Below, piece by piece: positions 8,775 to 19,500 of a stretch of DNA of 64,000 bases. Positions within the stretch are counted from its first letter, which is position 1. Each line of letters opens with the position of its first letter. The position numbers were made by a program, and so were the translations under genes. The DNA is from Bin87 sp965207585 (GTDB taxonomy: Bacteria; Chloroflexota; Dehalococcoidia; Lucifugimonadales; UBA3495): the NCBI GenBank assembly GCA_965207585.1, contig CBDBMT010000003.1, forward strand, positions 1,426,001 through 1,490,000. The letters are read 5' to 3'. The notes beneath the pieces were generated by a model. That model worked only from the letters and a program-made list of their open reading frames with translations, was not told the DNA's origin and made no database searches.

Positions 8775-8955
8775 CGTTGCAGACCGGGTTGCGGGTGTGA
8801 CATCCATTGGGCTTGGTCGAAGTGGGAGGGCTACCTGGACTGGTTCCGGTGGTGGGCGTTAAACCAGACGGCCCGCTCGCATGAGTTCTCGCCTGTGAGC
8901 AGGCCGAGCAGCCAGGTGGCCCAGAGGTACGGGTATTCGCGACGGATGGCCAAAG
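8775..8955 (-). pseudogene. Relic of a Cas4-like nuclease N-terminus
   Basis: Reads REYPYLWATWLLGLLTGENS then CERAVWFNAHH, a TAG stop, then SHFDQAQW in the same frame. This is clearly homologous to residues 4-50 of the intact Fe-S nuclease at 51400-52050 (EHPYIWATSLPRLLTGENS, CGWAVWFKANY, SNFDQAQW). Everything after about residue 50, including the nuclease core, is gone, and the frame is now joined to the region upstream of the recombinase gene. It shows that a second copy of the nuclease gene once existed here. Confidence 0.8.
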
Positions 8956-9032
8956 CCCGCAGCCAGGTGCACTGCGAGGAGCATCACACCTGCCCCGAAT
9001 GGGCGCGTGGCGCATAGATGCCTTACGTGCCA

Positions 9033-9347
9033 TCACTCTTTCGACAGGACCTCGATGAGCCTGTATCCGTACTTCCCTGCGTCCTGTGGCGGCTCCTTGC
9101 CGTCCCACCGGTCGTACTTCTCGACCCTGAGACGGTAGGTGTACCCGGGTTCATGTTCGAACCCTTCTATCTCGCTGTAGAACAGGCCGCCGTCAACGAC
9201 AAGGCACTTCATCGGAAATGGGCCGTAGCAGTCCTCACGCTCCGGCCCAACGGTTACCGTCTGCGTCTCAGCACCCGACGAGCAGGCGGCCATCGTCAGG
9301 ATGATTCCGGCAACCAGCAGGCTGCCGAGTCTCTTTGGGAGGTTCAC
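9033..9347 (-). CDS. DUF4377 lipoprotein
   Basis: 104 residues. It starts with GTG 9347, with AGGAAA about nine bases upstream. Residues 1-21 are a lipoprotein signal (LLVAGIILTMAAC, Cys at about 22), so the protein should be membrane-anchored outside the cytoplasm. The mature part has the DUF4377 pattern: PFPMKCLVVDGGLFYSEIEG, then FEHEPGYTYRLRVEKYD and a closing YRLIEVLSKE. In related proteins this domain occurs alone in small envelope lipoproteins or next to META-type domains; its function is not established. The gene stands alone between the recombinase relics and the giant repeat gene. Confidence 0.8.
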   Translation of the reverse strand: MNLPKRLGSLLVAGIILTMAACSSGAETQTVTVGPEREDCYGPFPMKCLVVDGGLFYSEIEGFEHEPGYTYRLRVEKYDRWDGKEPPQDAGKYGYRLIEVLSKE

Positions 9348-9397
9348 TGGCGCTTTTCCTCAGAGCTGAACTCAGGCTGCCCGTCCGCCGTCATGCC

Positions 9398-9460
9398 TCA
9401 GCGGGCTGTCAGCACCTCCGACAGGGCGTAGTACCGACCCGTCCCAGACAAGGCGGATGA
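9398..9460 (-). pseudogene. Relic of the end of the shared ~185-residue module
   Basis: Reads SSALSGTGRYYALSEVLTAR followed by TGA at 9400-9398. This is the C-terminal signature (RxYALSEVLT) of the module repeated in the giant protein. It is in a different frame from the giant gene, which ends at 9514 after its leucine-rich repeats. A ninth module copy, or another gene of this type, was probably lost here. Confidence 0.6.
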
Positions 9461-9513
9461 AGATCATCGAACGGAAGCAATGGTGCAGAGGTTCCTTTTG
9501 CCGCCGTTTTCCC

Positions 9514-12500
9514 CTACGGTCCGCAGAAGGGCAGGCCCAGTTCGTCAAAGTCGTTTGTAGGCACGTCCCGCAAACCATCGGGTACGCATCCGGTCAACTC
9601 GTTCTCGGAGAGGTACAGCGTGGTCAGGTTGGCCAGGTTGCCCAGCTCGGCGGGGATCTCCCCTTCCAGCCGGTTGCCGACCAGATACAACGACGTCAAT
9701 TCGGCCAGATTGCCCAGTTGGGCCGGTATCTCCCCTTCCAGCCGGTTGTCGTTGAGATACAGCTCCTTCAGTTTGGTAAGGTCCCCCAACTGGGCCGGTA
9801 TCTCGCCCTCCAGCCGGTTGTTGGACAGGCTCAGCTCTCGCAACCGGGCCAGATTGCCCAGTTGGGACGGTATCCCACCTCTCAGATCGTTGCTGCCCAA
9901 TTTGAGCACCCGCAATTCTTCAAGATCGCCCAGCCGGGCCGGTATCTCGCCCCTCAGATCGTTGAAGTCCAGGTACAGGTGTCGCAGGTCGGCAAAGTCG
10001 GCCAGTTCCGCCGGTATCTCGCCCCTCAAATAGTTGCCGGTGAGGCTCAGGACCTTCAACGCGGTCAGGCCGGTCAGTTCCACCGGTATCTCCCCTCTCA
10101 AACTGTTGAAATCCAGGACCACCCAGGTGACGCGGCCGTCGCGGTTGACATTCACGCCGAACCAGTCGCTGAGGGGCGTGTCGGTGCCCCAGCCGGTGTT
10201 GTCATCCCAGTTGTCGCCGCCGGTGGCATGGTACAGCTCCATCAGGATTTCCCGGTCGTTCGGCTCCCGCGCCGGGTTGGCCGACACCCCCGCGGCGCTC
10301 TGGCCGCTGCCCTGGGCGTCGCTGTAAGACGCCACAGCCCGCAGGTAGTTGCCCACGTCGCCGGAAACCGGCGTGTAGGCGTTGGCCGTGGCGCCGGTGA
10401 TGGCGGTCCAGGACCCGCTGCCCGTCGGCGAGCTCTCCCACTGCCAGGTCGTACTGGTGACGCCCCCGTCGGGGTCGGTCAGACCAGCCGTCAGAATCGT
10501 GCCCACCACCGGATCGTTGGTGGAGAGGGTTACCGTCCCGGGCTCGTTGACGTTAGTGACGCTGATGGTCACGTCGATGGTGTCGGTGAGGCCGCCGCCG
10601 TCAGTGACGGTCACCCTCACTTCGTACTGGGCATCGGTCTCGAAGTCCAGGGCGGCGCTGGTCCGCAGCTGGCCGCTGTTGGACACGATGGCGAAGGAGG
10701 CTGCGTCGGCGCCTTCCAGCGAGTAGGTCAGCGTGTCCCCGGCATCTGGGTCCGTGGCCGCCACCGGAGCGCCGATGTTCTGGCCCGACGCCGTGTTCTC
10801 CGCCACCGTCCGGCTGGCCGTGGCGGTCGGGAAGACCGGGGCCTCGTTCACGTCGGTCACGGTGATGGTCACGTCCCTGGTATCTTCCAGGGAGCCGTCG
10901 CTGACCCGCACCGTGATCTCGTAGACGTTGTCGGTGTCGGCGTCGGTCGGGGCCTCGAAGTCGGGCGTGGCGTCGAAGATCAGCACGCCCCTGACGATGC
11001 CGAAGTCTCCGGCGTCATCGCCACCCAACGACCAGGTGAGCGTCGGTGCCATCTCCGGGTCGGTTGCGGTGTAGGTTCCGACCACTCTCACGCTGTTCTC
11101 GGGGTAGCTGCGGCTGGTGGGGCCGCTGGTGAACTGGGGCGCCTGGTTGGTGGGCGTCGGTGTCGTGCCTGTGCCGGCGGCGGACCAGGGACCCGTCCCC
11201 TCGGCGTTGGTCGCCCGCACCTGCACCTGGTAGCTCGTCCCCGCCGTCAGGCCCGTGATGGTGTGGCTGGTTCCCGCGCCGTCGTAGCCGGCGTCGGTGA
11301 AGGAGCCCGAACTGCCGGCCCGGTAGCGCACGTCATAGTCGGTGATGGCCGGGCCGGTGTTGGCCGGCGCCACCCAGTTCACTGCCAGCGACGTCGTAGT
11401 CGCTGCCCCGAAGGTGGGCGCGGCCGGCGCCGACGGCGGCTCCGTCACGTCGGTCACGGCGATGTTCACCGTGAGGACGGCACTGCCGCTGTTGCCGTCG
11501 TCGGCGGTCACGGTGACCGTGTAGCTGCTCCTGGCCTCGTGGTCGTAGGTCACGCCGGTCTTCGTGCTGAGCTGGCGGCTCGAAGTGTCGAAATCGAAGG
11601 ATTCCGCGTCGGCTGCGCCCAGGCTGTAGGTCAGCGGGTCGTTGTCGGCGTCGATTGCCGCCGGCAGGGCGGCGCCGATGTCCGTGTCCGCCGGGGTGTT
11701 CTCCCCCACCGTTCGGGTCGCCGTGGCCGGGCTGAACACCGGCGGGTTGTTGTTCGTGCTCGCGGGCGTGGCCGACGCGGTCTCCGACCACACCACGGAG
11801 TCGCCGTTGGCGTTGATCGCCTTCACCTGGTAGAGATAGGTCGTTCCAGAGGTCAGCCCGCTCTGGACGAGGGTGACCGTCGTGCCACTGTGGGACTGGT
11901 CCGTCCACGTGGCGCCGTCGTCCTCGCTGCGCTCCACCGTGTAGCCGGTGATGGCGCTGCCCCCGTCGTCCGGCGCGTCCCAGGTCAGCGTGACGGCGTC
12001 GGTAGAAGTCGTCTGCGCGCTCACGCCGCGCACCCGTGCCGGCAGGTCGCGTCCCTGGTCCCCGAACTCGGCCGCCGTGGCGGTGCCGTTGCCGTCGGTG
12101 TCGGCCTTCAGCGCCGGGTAGCGGCCGGCGTCGCCGAAGTCCCACACGTCAGCGTCCCAGGTGGCGTAGATGCCGGTGGCGGAGGTGGGCGCCTGTAGCT
12201 GGGTGGTGGTCCTGCCCTCGGGGCTAGCTGTGTTCGCGTCGTCGGGAATGCCGCTGGTGTCGGTGTCCCAGTAGCTGGCGGTGATGGTGCCTGCTTGGAC
12301 CCGCCCGACCAGCCCCCCGACATCGGTGTTGCCCGAAACGCTGGCGATGGAGTACGAGTTCGTAATCGTGCTTGCACTACTGTCTCCTACCAGCCCACCG
12401 ACATTCACTCCTTCCAGGCTGCCGCCGGAGACGCTGCCGGTGGAGTAGGAGTTCGCAATCGTGCCGGCCGAAGCGCGCCCGACCAAGCCACCGACATCCG

Positions 12501-15500
12501 TGTTGCCGGAGACGCCGCCGGTGGAGTAGGAGTTGGAAATCGCGCCGGCTAGACTGTTTCCAACCAGCCCGCCAACCTGTTCATCTCCGGAGACCCTGAC
12601 GTCGGCATAGGAATCCACAACGGCGCCATTTGCCTCTATCTCCCCCACCAGACCGCCGATACCCGCATCCCTGGTACTAATATCAAACGGATCGTCATCG
12701 CCATAGACCCGGCCCGTGGCGTGGCTGTTCTTAACCATACCGCCGGTTCGCCCGACCAGAGCGCCAGCCGAGCGGTCGTGTCCCACATCCACGTTCACCA
12801 GCCCAATGTTCCTGATCTCCGAGACGATACTGGCGTAGCCGAACAAGCCCAAGCCACCTTGCGGCCCGGGGGTATTGATCCACAGGTTGGCGACGGTGCG
12901 GCTGTTGCCCTCGAAGGTGGTGGCGAAGGGTGTACTGCTGGTCCCTCCGATAGGCTCCCAACCGCTCCCGGAGTTGTAGTAATCGTCGTCGGCGTCGCCC
13001 ACGCCGTTGGTGTGGGTCGAGCCGTCGTCGTCGGTGTCGAAGTCCAGGTCGGCCATGAGCTCGTAGCCCCGGCAGACCGTCGCGCCAGCGTCCGGGTCGT
13101 CATCCGGGTCGTCCCAGCCGCAGCCCATACCCTCGGCGGCGTTGGGGAAGGCGGCGGCGTAGTCCGCCGCGTTGGCGGAAGCCGGGTCTCCGTCGCCGTC
13201 CAAGTCCCAACGCATGGCATTCAGCTGCGCCAAGGTGGACACCTCAACGAGGCCATCGTCGTTCTGGTCGTAGTCGGTTACCGTCGTCGCGGTGCCTGTA
13301 CCAGAGGCCGACCAGGGGCCGGTGCCCTCGGCGTTGGTGGCCCGCACCTGCACCTGGTAGCTGGTCTCTGCCGTCAGGCCCGTGATGGTGTGCGCAGTTC
13401 CCGCGCCGTCGTAGCCGGCGTCGGTGAAGGAACCCGAACTGCCCTCCCGGTAGCGCACGTCGTAGTCGGTGATGGCCGGGCCGGTGTTGGCCGGCGCGAC
13501 CCAGTTCACCGCCAGCGAAGTCGTAGTCGCCGTTCCGAAGGTAGGCGCGGCCGGCGCCCCCGGCGGCTCGTTCACGTCGGTAACGACGATGGTCACGTCG
13601 ATGGTGTCAGTGAGGCCGCCACCGTCGGTGGCCCGCACCCTCACGTCGTACTGCGCGTCGGTCTCGAAGTCCAGGGCGGCGGCGGTCTGCAGTTGGCCGC
13701 TGGTCGACACGACGACGAAGGAGGTCGCGTCGGTGCCTTCCAGCGAGTAGGTCAGCGTGTCCCCGGTGTCCGGGTCCGTGGCCGCCACCGGAGCGCCGAT
13801 GTTTTGGCCCGACGCCGTGTTCTCTGCCACCGTCCGGGTCGCCGTGGCGGTCGGGAAGACGGGCGCCTGGTTCGTCGCAGGCGCGGTCGTGGTCGCCCGC
13901 AGCGTCGGGTAGCTGCCGGAGTCACCGAAGTCCCATACCGCGGCGTCCCAGGTCGAGTAGATGCCGCTGGCGCTGGTGGGCGCCTGCAGTTCGCTGGTGG
14001 TCTTCCCCTCCTCGCCGTAGGGATTGAACCTGATGCCGCTGGTTTGCCTGTCCCAGTAGCTGTCGATGATCCTCCAATGGCCGAACCGCCGGCCCCCGAC
14101 CAGTCCGCCGACGCTCTCATCCCCGCTGACCCGGCCCGTGGCGTAGCTGTAAGCAATCTCGCCGGTGTGAAAACCGAGCAGCCCGCCCACGTAGTCGTCC
14201 CCGCTGACGCTGCCCCTGGCGTAGCTGTCGCGGATGGTGCCGCCGCTGTGCACGCCGACCAGCCCGCCCACGTAGTCGTTGCCGCTGACGCTCCCCGTGG
14301 CGTAGCTGTTGGCGATCATCTCGCTCTGGTAGTGCAGGAACCCGGCCAGTCCGCCCACGGAGTCCTTGCCGGCAACCCGGACGTCCAGAACTCCCACGTT
14401 GCGAATCGCCGCGCCAGTGCCCATACGGCCGAACAGCCCCACGTAGTCCGCACTGCCGCGGTTGACGAACAGGTTGGCGATGGTGCGGCCGTTGCCTTCA
14501 AAGGTGGCGGTGAATGAGTCACTGCTGGTCCCGATGGGCTCCCAGCCGTTGCCGGCGTTGTAGTAGGCGTCGTCGGCGTCGCCCACGCCGTTGACGTGGG
14601 TTGAGCCGTCGCCGTCGGTGTCGAAGTCCAGGTGCGTCGTCAGCTCATAGCCGTGGCAGCCCGTCGCTCCGCAGCTCATGGCGGCGTTGGGGAAGGCGGC
14701 GGCGTAGGCCGCGGCGTTGGCGGCCTTCGGAACTCCGTCGCCGTCCGGATCCCAGCGTATGGCGTTCAGCTGGGCCAGGGTGGACACCTCGATCAGGCCG
14801 TCGGCGTCGGTGTCCAAGGCCGATACCGCCGGCGTCGCCCGTGTGGCGGACGGCGACCAGAGGCCGGCGCCCTCGGCGTTGGTCGCCCGCACCTGCACCT
14901 GGTAGCTCGTCCCCGCAGTCAGGCCCGTGATGGTGTGGCTGGTTCCCGCGCCGTCGTAGCCGGCGTCGGTGAAGGAGCCCGAGCTGCCGGCCCGGTAGCG
15001 CACGTCATAGTCGGTGATGGCCGGGCCGGTGTTGACTGGCGACACCCAGTTCACCGCCAGCGAGGTGGTAGTCGCTGCCCCGAAGGTGGGCGCGGCCGGC
15101 GCCGACGGCGGCTCCGCCACGTCGGTCACGGCGATGTTCACCGTGAGGTCGGCGCTGCCGCTGTTGCCGTCGTCGGCGGTCACGGTGACCGTGTAGCTGC
15201 TCCTGGCCTCGTGGTCGTAGGTCACGCCGGTCTTCGTGCTGAGCTGGCGGCTCGAAGTGTCGAAATCGAAGGATTCCGCGTCGGCTGCGCCCAGGCTGTA
15301 GGTCAGCGGGTCGTTGTCGACGTCGGTTGCCGCCGGCAGGGCGGAGCCGATGGCCGTGCCCGCCGGGGTGTTCTCATCCACCGCGCGGGTCGCCGTGGCC
15401 GGGCTGAACACCGGCGCGCTGTTGGTTGACTCGCCGGCAGTCAGCACCTCCGAGAGAGCATAGAATGTCAATTCATTAGTTGCGGAACGATCAATTCCAT

Positions 15501-16287
15501 CCAGTTCTTGGCCAACCCGGTCCGTAGGGTATGGATAACCTGCTCGGACTATGGAAGATGCGCCCAGATATTTGCTCGCATGGGCTGTGCCGTCGCTGTT
15601 GGAACCGGTGTGCGCCGACGGTCGCGGCGATTGGTCTGTCCCGTCCTCTTCTTTGGCATTCTTGGAAGCCCAAGCGCCATCATAGAGGTCAGCGTAGTCG
15701 TCGGCGACTTTCTCGCCGCGGTAGTAGTAGCTGGGCGCGTCTGCCACGACGGTCACCCCCGGGCACTGGGCCGGCGCCGTATGGGTCTGGGTGTTGCAGC
15801 GCGCGTCCACGTCCTCGGTGGAGCCGAGGGCCTTGAAGGTGATGCCGTCGAAGGGATTGCCCGGAGCAGCGTCGGCAACCCCCTGGACGAAGCTGTTGTA
15901 GTCCGCAATATCGGCGCTGGTGGCGTCGCCCAAGGTTGAGGTTACGAACAGGATGCGGTACTGCTCCCCCGCGTTGACCTCGGCCGGGACGATGCCGTTC
16001 CACGCTGGAGCCGCTGCGGGCGTGGCCGACGCGGTTTCCGACCACACCACCGAGTCACCGTTGGCGTTAGTCGCCTTCACCCGGTAGGAGTAGGTAGTCC
16101 CGTCGGTCAGCCCTCCCTGCCTGAGTGTGGTGGTGGTTCCGCTGTGGGACTGTTCCGCCCAGGTGGCGCCGTCGTCCTCACTGCGCTCCACCGTGTAGCC
16201 GGTGATGGCGCTGCTCTCGTTGTCCGGCGCAGTCCAACCCAGCCTGACGGCGGCCGCGGCGACCGTCTGTACCCTAACGCCGCGCAC
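9514..16287 (-). CDS. Giant secreted repeat protein, downstream part after the in-frame stop
   Basis: 2,257 codons from the first usable start at 16287. The same frame is already open from the TAA at 16557-16555, and the sequence between reads as normal GLUG/FnIII protein (ATITASYWDTDTSGI and so on). It has no signal peptide or SD and starts inside an FnIII domain, so it is the second part of the gene 30357-9514 and not an independent gene. Content on the minus strand: FnIII, shared ~185-residue module (16010-15435), cadherin-like (15415-15100), FnIII, GLUG block (14815-13890), cadherin-like (13860-13570), FnIII, GLUG block (13275-12050), FnIII, cadherin-like repeats (11740-11430 and 11130-10540), an Ig-like segment, and plant-type leucine-rich repeats (10260-9520) with the LxGxIPxxLGxLxxL pattern. 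It ends in LPFCGP. Confidence 0.85.
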   Translation of the reverse strand: MRGVRVQTVAAAAVRLGWTAPDNESSAITGYTVERSEDDGATWAEQSHSGTTTTLRQGGLTDGTTYSYRVKATNANGDSVVWSETASATPAAAPAWNGIVPAEVNAGEQYRILFVTSTLGDATSADIADYNSFVQGVADAAPGNPFDGITFKALGSTEDVDARCNTQTHTAPAQCPGVTVVADAPSYYYRGEKVADDYADLYDGAWASKNAKEEDGTDQSPRPSAHTGSNSDGTAHASKYLGASSIVRAGYPYPTDRVGQELDGIDRSATNELTFYALSEVLTAGESTNSAPVFSPATATRAVDENTPAGTAIGSALPAATDVDNDPLTYSLGAADAESFDFDTSSRQLSTKTGVTYDHEARSSYTVTVTADDGNSGSADLTVNIAVTDVAEPPSAPAAPTFGAATTTSLAVNWVSPVNTGPAITDYDVRYRAGSSGSFTDAGYDGAGTSHTITGLTAGTSYQVQVRATNAEGAGLWSPSATRATPAVSALDTDADGLIEVSTLAQLNAIRWDPDGDGVPKAANAAAYAAAFPNAAMSCGATGCHGYELTTHLDFDTDGDGSTHVNGVGDADDAYYNAGNGWEPIGTSSDSFTATFEGNGRTIANLFVNRGSADYVGLFGRMGTGAAIRNVGVLDVRVAGKDSVGGLAGFLHYQSEMIANSYATGSVSGNDYVGGLVGVHSGGTIRDSYARGSVSGDDYVGGLLGFHTGEIAYSYATGRVSGDESVGGLVGGRRFGHWRIIDSYWDRQTSGIRFNPYGEEGKTTSELQAPTSASGIYSTWDAAVWDFGDSGSYPTLRATTTAPATNQAPVFPTATATRTVAENTASGQNIGAPVAATDPDTGDTLTYSLEGTDATSFVVVSTSGQLQTAAALDFETDAQYDVRVRATDGGGLTDTIDVTIVVTDVNEPPGAPAAPTFGTATTTSLAVNWVAPANTGPAITDYDVRYREGSSGSFTDAGYDGAGTAHTITGLTAETSYQVQVRATNAEGTGPWSASGTGTATTVTDYDQNDDGLVEVSTLAQLNAMRWDLDGDGDPASANAADYAAAFPNAAEGMGCGWDDPDDDPDAGATVCRGYELMADLDFDTDDDGSTHTNGVGDADDDYYNSGSGWEPIGGTSSTPFATTFEGNSRTVANLWINTPGPQGGLGLFGYASIVSEIRNIGLVNVDVGHDRSAGALVGRTGGMVKNSHATGRVYGDDDPFDISTRDAGIGGLVGEIEANGAVVDSYADVRVSGDEQVGGLVGNSLAGAISNSYSTGGVSGNTDVGGLVGRASAGTIANSYSTGSVSGGSLEGVNVGGLVGDSSASTITNSYSIASVSGNTDVGGLVGRVQAGTITASYWDTDTSGIPDDANTASPEGRTTTQLQAPTSATGIYATWDADVWDFGDAGRYPALKADTDGNGTATAAEFGDQGRDLPARVRGVSAQTTSTDAVTLTWDAPDDGGSAITGYTVERSEDDGATWTDQSHSGTTVTLVQSGLTSGTTYLYQVKAINANGDSVVWSETASATPASTNNNPPVFSPATATRTVGENTPADTDIGAALPAAIDADNDPLTYSLGAADAESFDFDTSSRQLSTKTGVTYDHEARSSYTVTVTADDGNSGSAVLTVNIAVTDVTEPPSAPAAPTFGAATTTSLAVNWVAPANTGPAITDYDVRYRAGSSGSFTDAGYDGAGTSHTITGLTAGTSYQVQVRATNAEGTGPWSAAGTGTTPTPTNQAPQFTSGPTSRSYPENSVRVVGTYTATDPEMAPTLTWSLGGDDAGDFGIVRGVLIFDATPDFEAPTDADTDNVYEITVRVSDGSLEDTRDVTITVTDVNEAPVFPTATASRTVAENTASGQNIGAPVAATDPDAGDTLTYSLEGADAASFAIVSNSGQLRTSAALDFETDAQYEVRVTVTDGGGLTDTIDVTISVTNVNEPGTVTLSTNDPVVGTILTAGLTDPDGGVTSTTWQWESSPTGSGSWTAITGATANAYTPVSGDVGNYLRAVASYSDAQGSGQSAAGVSANPAREPNDREILMELYHATGGDNWDDNTGWGTDTPLSDWFGVNVNRDGRVTWVVLDFNSLRGEIPVELTGLTALKVLSLTGNYLRGEIPAELADFADLRHLYLDFNDLRGEIPARLGDLEELRVLKLGSNDLRGGIPSQLGNLARLRELSLSNNRLEGEIPAQLGDLTKLKELYLNDNRLEGEIPAQLGNLAELTSLYLVGNRLEGEIPAELGNLANLTTLYLSENELTGCVPDGLRDVPTNDFDELGLPFCGP
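11768..12193 (-). repeat. Long direct repeat, copy 5 (SYWD linker plus FnIII)
   Basis: Near-identical ~425-bp coding repeat: end of a GLUG block (TWDADVWDFGDAGRYPALK, EFGDQGR) plus one FnIII domain (ITGYTVERSEDDGATW, ANGDSVVWSETAS). Such repeats can recombine or be collapsed in assembly. Confidence 0.8.
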
Positions 16288-16445
16288 CCGGGCCGGCAGG
16301 TTCCGTCCCTGGCCGCCGAACTCGGCCGCCGTGGCCGTGCCGTCGCCGTCGGTGTCGAACTTCAGCGCCGGGTAGCGGCCGGCGTCCCCGAAGTCCCAGA
16401 CGTCAGCGTCCCAGGAGGCGTAGATACCGGTGGCGGAAGTGGGCG
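16020..16445 (-). repeat. Long direct repeat, copy 4 (SYWD linker plus FnIII)
   Basis: The same ~425-bp unit as at 11768-12193, somewhat more diverged in the FnIII part (VQTVAAAAVRLGWTAPDNES). It lies just downstream of the in-frame TAA. Confidence 0.8.
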
Positions 16446-16554
16446 CCTGCAGCTGGGTGGTGGTCCGGCCCTCCGGGCTAGCTGTGTTCGCGTCGTCGGC
16501 GATGCCGCTGGTGTCGGTGTCCCAGTAGCTGGCGGTGATGGTTGCATCGGATAA

Positions 16555-16557
16555 TTA
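16555..16557 (-). other. In-frame TAA splitting the giant gene
   Basis: The protein reads GGLVGN, stop, LSDATITASYWDTDTSG. In four sister blocks a GLUG repeat runs straight into the same SYWD motif with no break. Both parts are in the same frame (30372 minus 16287 is divisible by three), so one substitution explains the split; TAT or TAC would give Tyr. Confidence 0.85.
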
Positions 16558-19500
16558 GTTTCCAACCAGCCCGCCGACGTTGTTGCTGCCGGACACGTCG
16601 CTCGTGGCGTAGGTGGCGGTTATCGTGAGTGGTGGAGCAAATATATTTGAACCCCCTTCCCCGACCAGCCCGCCGACATCGGCGCTGCCGGACACGTTGC
16701 CGGTGGCGTAGCTGTGGGTGATGCTGCCGGAGGCCGCCCATCCCACCAGCCCGCCGACACCGCTGGTACCCGAAACGCTGCCCGTGGCATAGCTCGTGGC
16801 GATCCTGCCCTGGGAAGCTCCGACCAGCCTGCCGACATACTGGTCGCCGGTAACCTTGGCGTCCACAATTCCCAGGTTGCGAATCTCCGAAGAATTAAGC
16901 GTGATCGCAAACAGCCCTACCCTGGTTTCGGAGCCGCGGTTGATGAACAGGTTGGCGATGGTGTGGCCGTTGCCCTCGAGGATGGCGCCATAGCCTGTAC
17001 CACGTATAGGCTCCCAACCGCTCCCGGAGTTGTAGTAATCGTCGTCGGGGTCGCCCACGCCGTTGGTGTGGGTGGAGCCGTCCCTGTCGGTGTCGAAGTC
17101 CAGATCGGCCATGAGCTCGTAGCCCCGGCAGGCCGTGGTGGTCTCTGTGGTATCCGGATCGTCCCAGCCGCAGCCCATGCCGACGGCGGCGTTGGGGAAG
17201 GCGGCGGCGTAGTCCGCAGCGTTGGCGGAAGCCGGGTCCCCGTCGCCGTCCAGGTCCCAACGCATGGCATTCAGCTGCGCCAGAGTGGACACCTCGATGA
17301 GGCCATCGTCGTTCTGGTCGTAGTCGATAGATAAAGCCCCGGGCGCCGTCAGCACCTCGGAGAGGCCGTAAAGCCTGGCATTGTTGGTTTTGACGCGATT
17401 TTCGCCGGAGCTCAACTCATTGCCGGCCGTCGTCGGCCGCCCGATCCGAACCTTGTTATTTGAGCCCCCCAGTTTCCTGGTGGGCACGCCCACGCCGGAT
17501 GCGGACGTGCCGGTAAATACCGGCGGGTTTCCTGAAATCAGCTCCCCGTCTTCATTTCTCGGCTCCTGCGAGTCCCAGTCGCCGTCGTAGAAATCCTCGT
17601 AGCTGTCGGCCACCTTATCGCCCAGGTAGTAGAAAATCTTGGCGTCGTCCTCAAGTGGATACTCGGTGGCGTCGCACTGGGAGAGCTCTCCGTGGGTCTG
17701 GGTATTGCACCGCGCGTCCACCGCCTCCCCCCCAGCGGTGGAGGCGAGAGCCTTGAAGGTGACGCCGGCCAGAGCATGACCGGCCCCAATCCCACTCTGG
17801 ACGCGCCCGTCATGAACTCCAATCGCCGGATTTCCGGCCTGGTATTCGCCCGAGGTTACAAACAGGATGCGGTATTTCTCGCCGGGCTGGATGCCGGGCG
17901 GTATGATGCCGTTCCACGTCGGCGTCGCTGCGGGCAAAGCGGAGGCGGTTTCCGACCACACCACCGAGTCACCGTTGGCGTTGGTGGCCTTCACCCGGTA
18001 GGAGTAGGTTGTCCCGGGGGTCAACCCGCTCTGGGCGAGGGAGGCCGTCGTGCCGCTGTGGGACTGGTCCGTCCACGTGGCGCCGTCGTCCTCGCTGCGC
18101 TCCACCGTGTAGCCGGTGATGGCGCTGCCGCCGTCGTCGGGCGCGTCCCAAGTCAGCGTGACGGCGTCGGTAGAAGTCGCCTGTGCGCTCACGCCCCGCA
18201 CCCGGGCCGGCAGGTTCCGACCCTGGTCCCCGAACTCGGCCGCCGTGGCCGTGCCGTCGCCGTCGAAGTCGGCCTTCAGGGCGGGGTAACGGCCCGCATC
18301 GCCGAAGTCCCACACGTCAGCGTCCCAGGTGGCGTAGATGCCGCTGGCGGAGGTAGGCGCCTGCAACTGGGTAGTGGTCTGGCCCTCGGGGCTGTTGGTG
18401 TCGGCGTCGTCGGGAATGCCGCTGGTGTCCGCATCCCAATAGCTGCCACCGATGGTGGTCCCGCTATCACGACGTCCCACCAGTCCGCCGACATCGGTGT
18501 CGCCGGAAATGCTGCCTGTGGCGTAGCTGTCGGTGATGCTGCCCCCTTCGTCGTCCCCGACCAACCCTCCGACAGCCAACCTACCGCTGACGCTGCCCGT
18601 GGCATAGCTGGCGGTTATGGTGCCGCCGGCGACGACTTCTCCGACCAGCCCGCCGATAGCGTCCTTGCCGCTGACGCTGCCGGTGGCGTAGCTAGCGGCG
18701 ACGCTGCCGCCAGTGGAGACTCTTCCGACCAATCCGCCGGCATAGTCGTAGCCGCCGATGCTGACACTGCCTGTGGCGTAGCTGTTGGAGATGGCCCCCT
18801 TGTTTTGACCCGCCAGCCCGCCGACATCCGCCCCCTTTGCCGAGACCGCCGCTGCCGAGTAGCTGCCGCTGACGCTGCCCGTGCCGTCCAGGAACCCGAC
18901 CAAGCCGCCCACAAAACTGGCCACGCTGTCGAAAGAATCGCCGCCGGCTACAGCGCCGGCCGTATGGCTGTTGGTGATCTCGCCGTAGCTGCTGCCCACC
19001 AAGCCACCCGTCCAGTTGCCGCCGGTCACACTGACCGCTGCCACGCCCAGGTTCCTGACCACGGAGGCCGTGCCAATGGAGCCGAAAAGCCCCACGTCCG
19101 GGGTTGAATCACGGCTGACGTACAGGTTGCTGATGGTATGGTCGTTGCCCTCAAAAATGGCGTTGTAACGTTCCGAGTTATCGGCAGGAGTGTCGTCGCC
19201 GATGGGCTCCCAGCCGCTGCCGGAGTTGTAGTAGGCGTCGTCGGCGTCGCCCACGCCGTTGATGTGGGTCGAGCCGTCCCTGTCGGTGTCGAAGTCCAGG
19301 TCGGCCATGAGCTCGTAGCCCCGGCAGGCCGTGGTGGTCTCCGTGGTTTCCGGGTCGTCCCAGCCGCAGCCCATGCCGGCGGCGGCGCCTGGGAAGGCGG
19401 CGGCGTAGTCGTCGCTGTTGGCGGAAACCGGGTCTCCGTCGCCGTCCAGGTCCCAGCGCATGGCGTTCAGCTGGGCGAGGTCGGCGATTTCAATCAGCCC

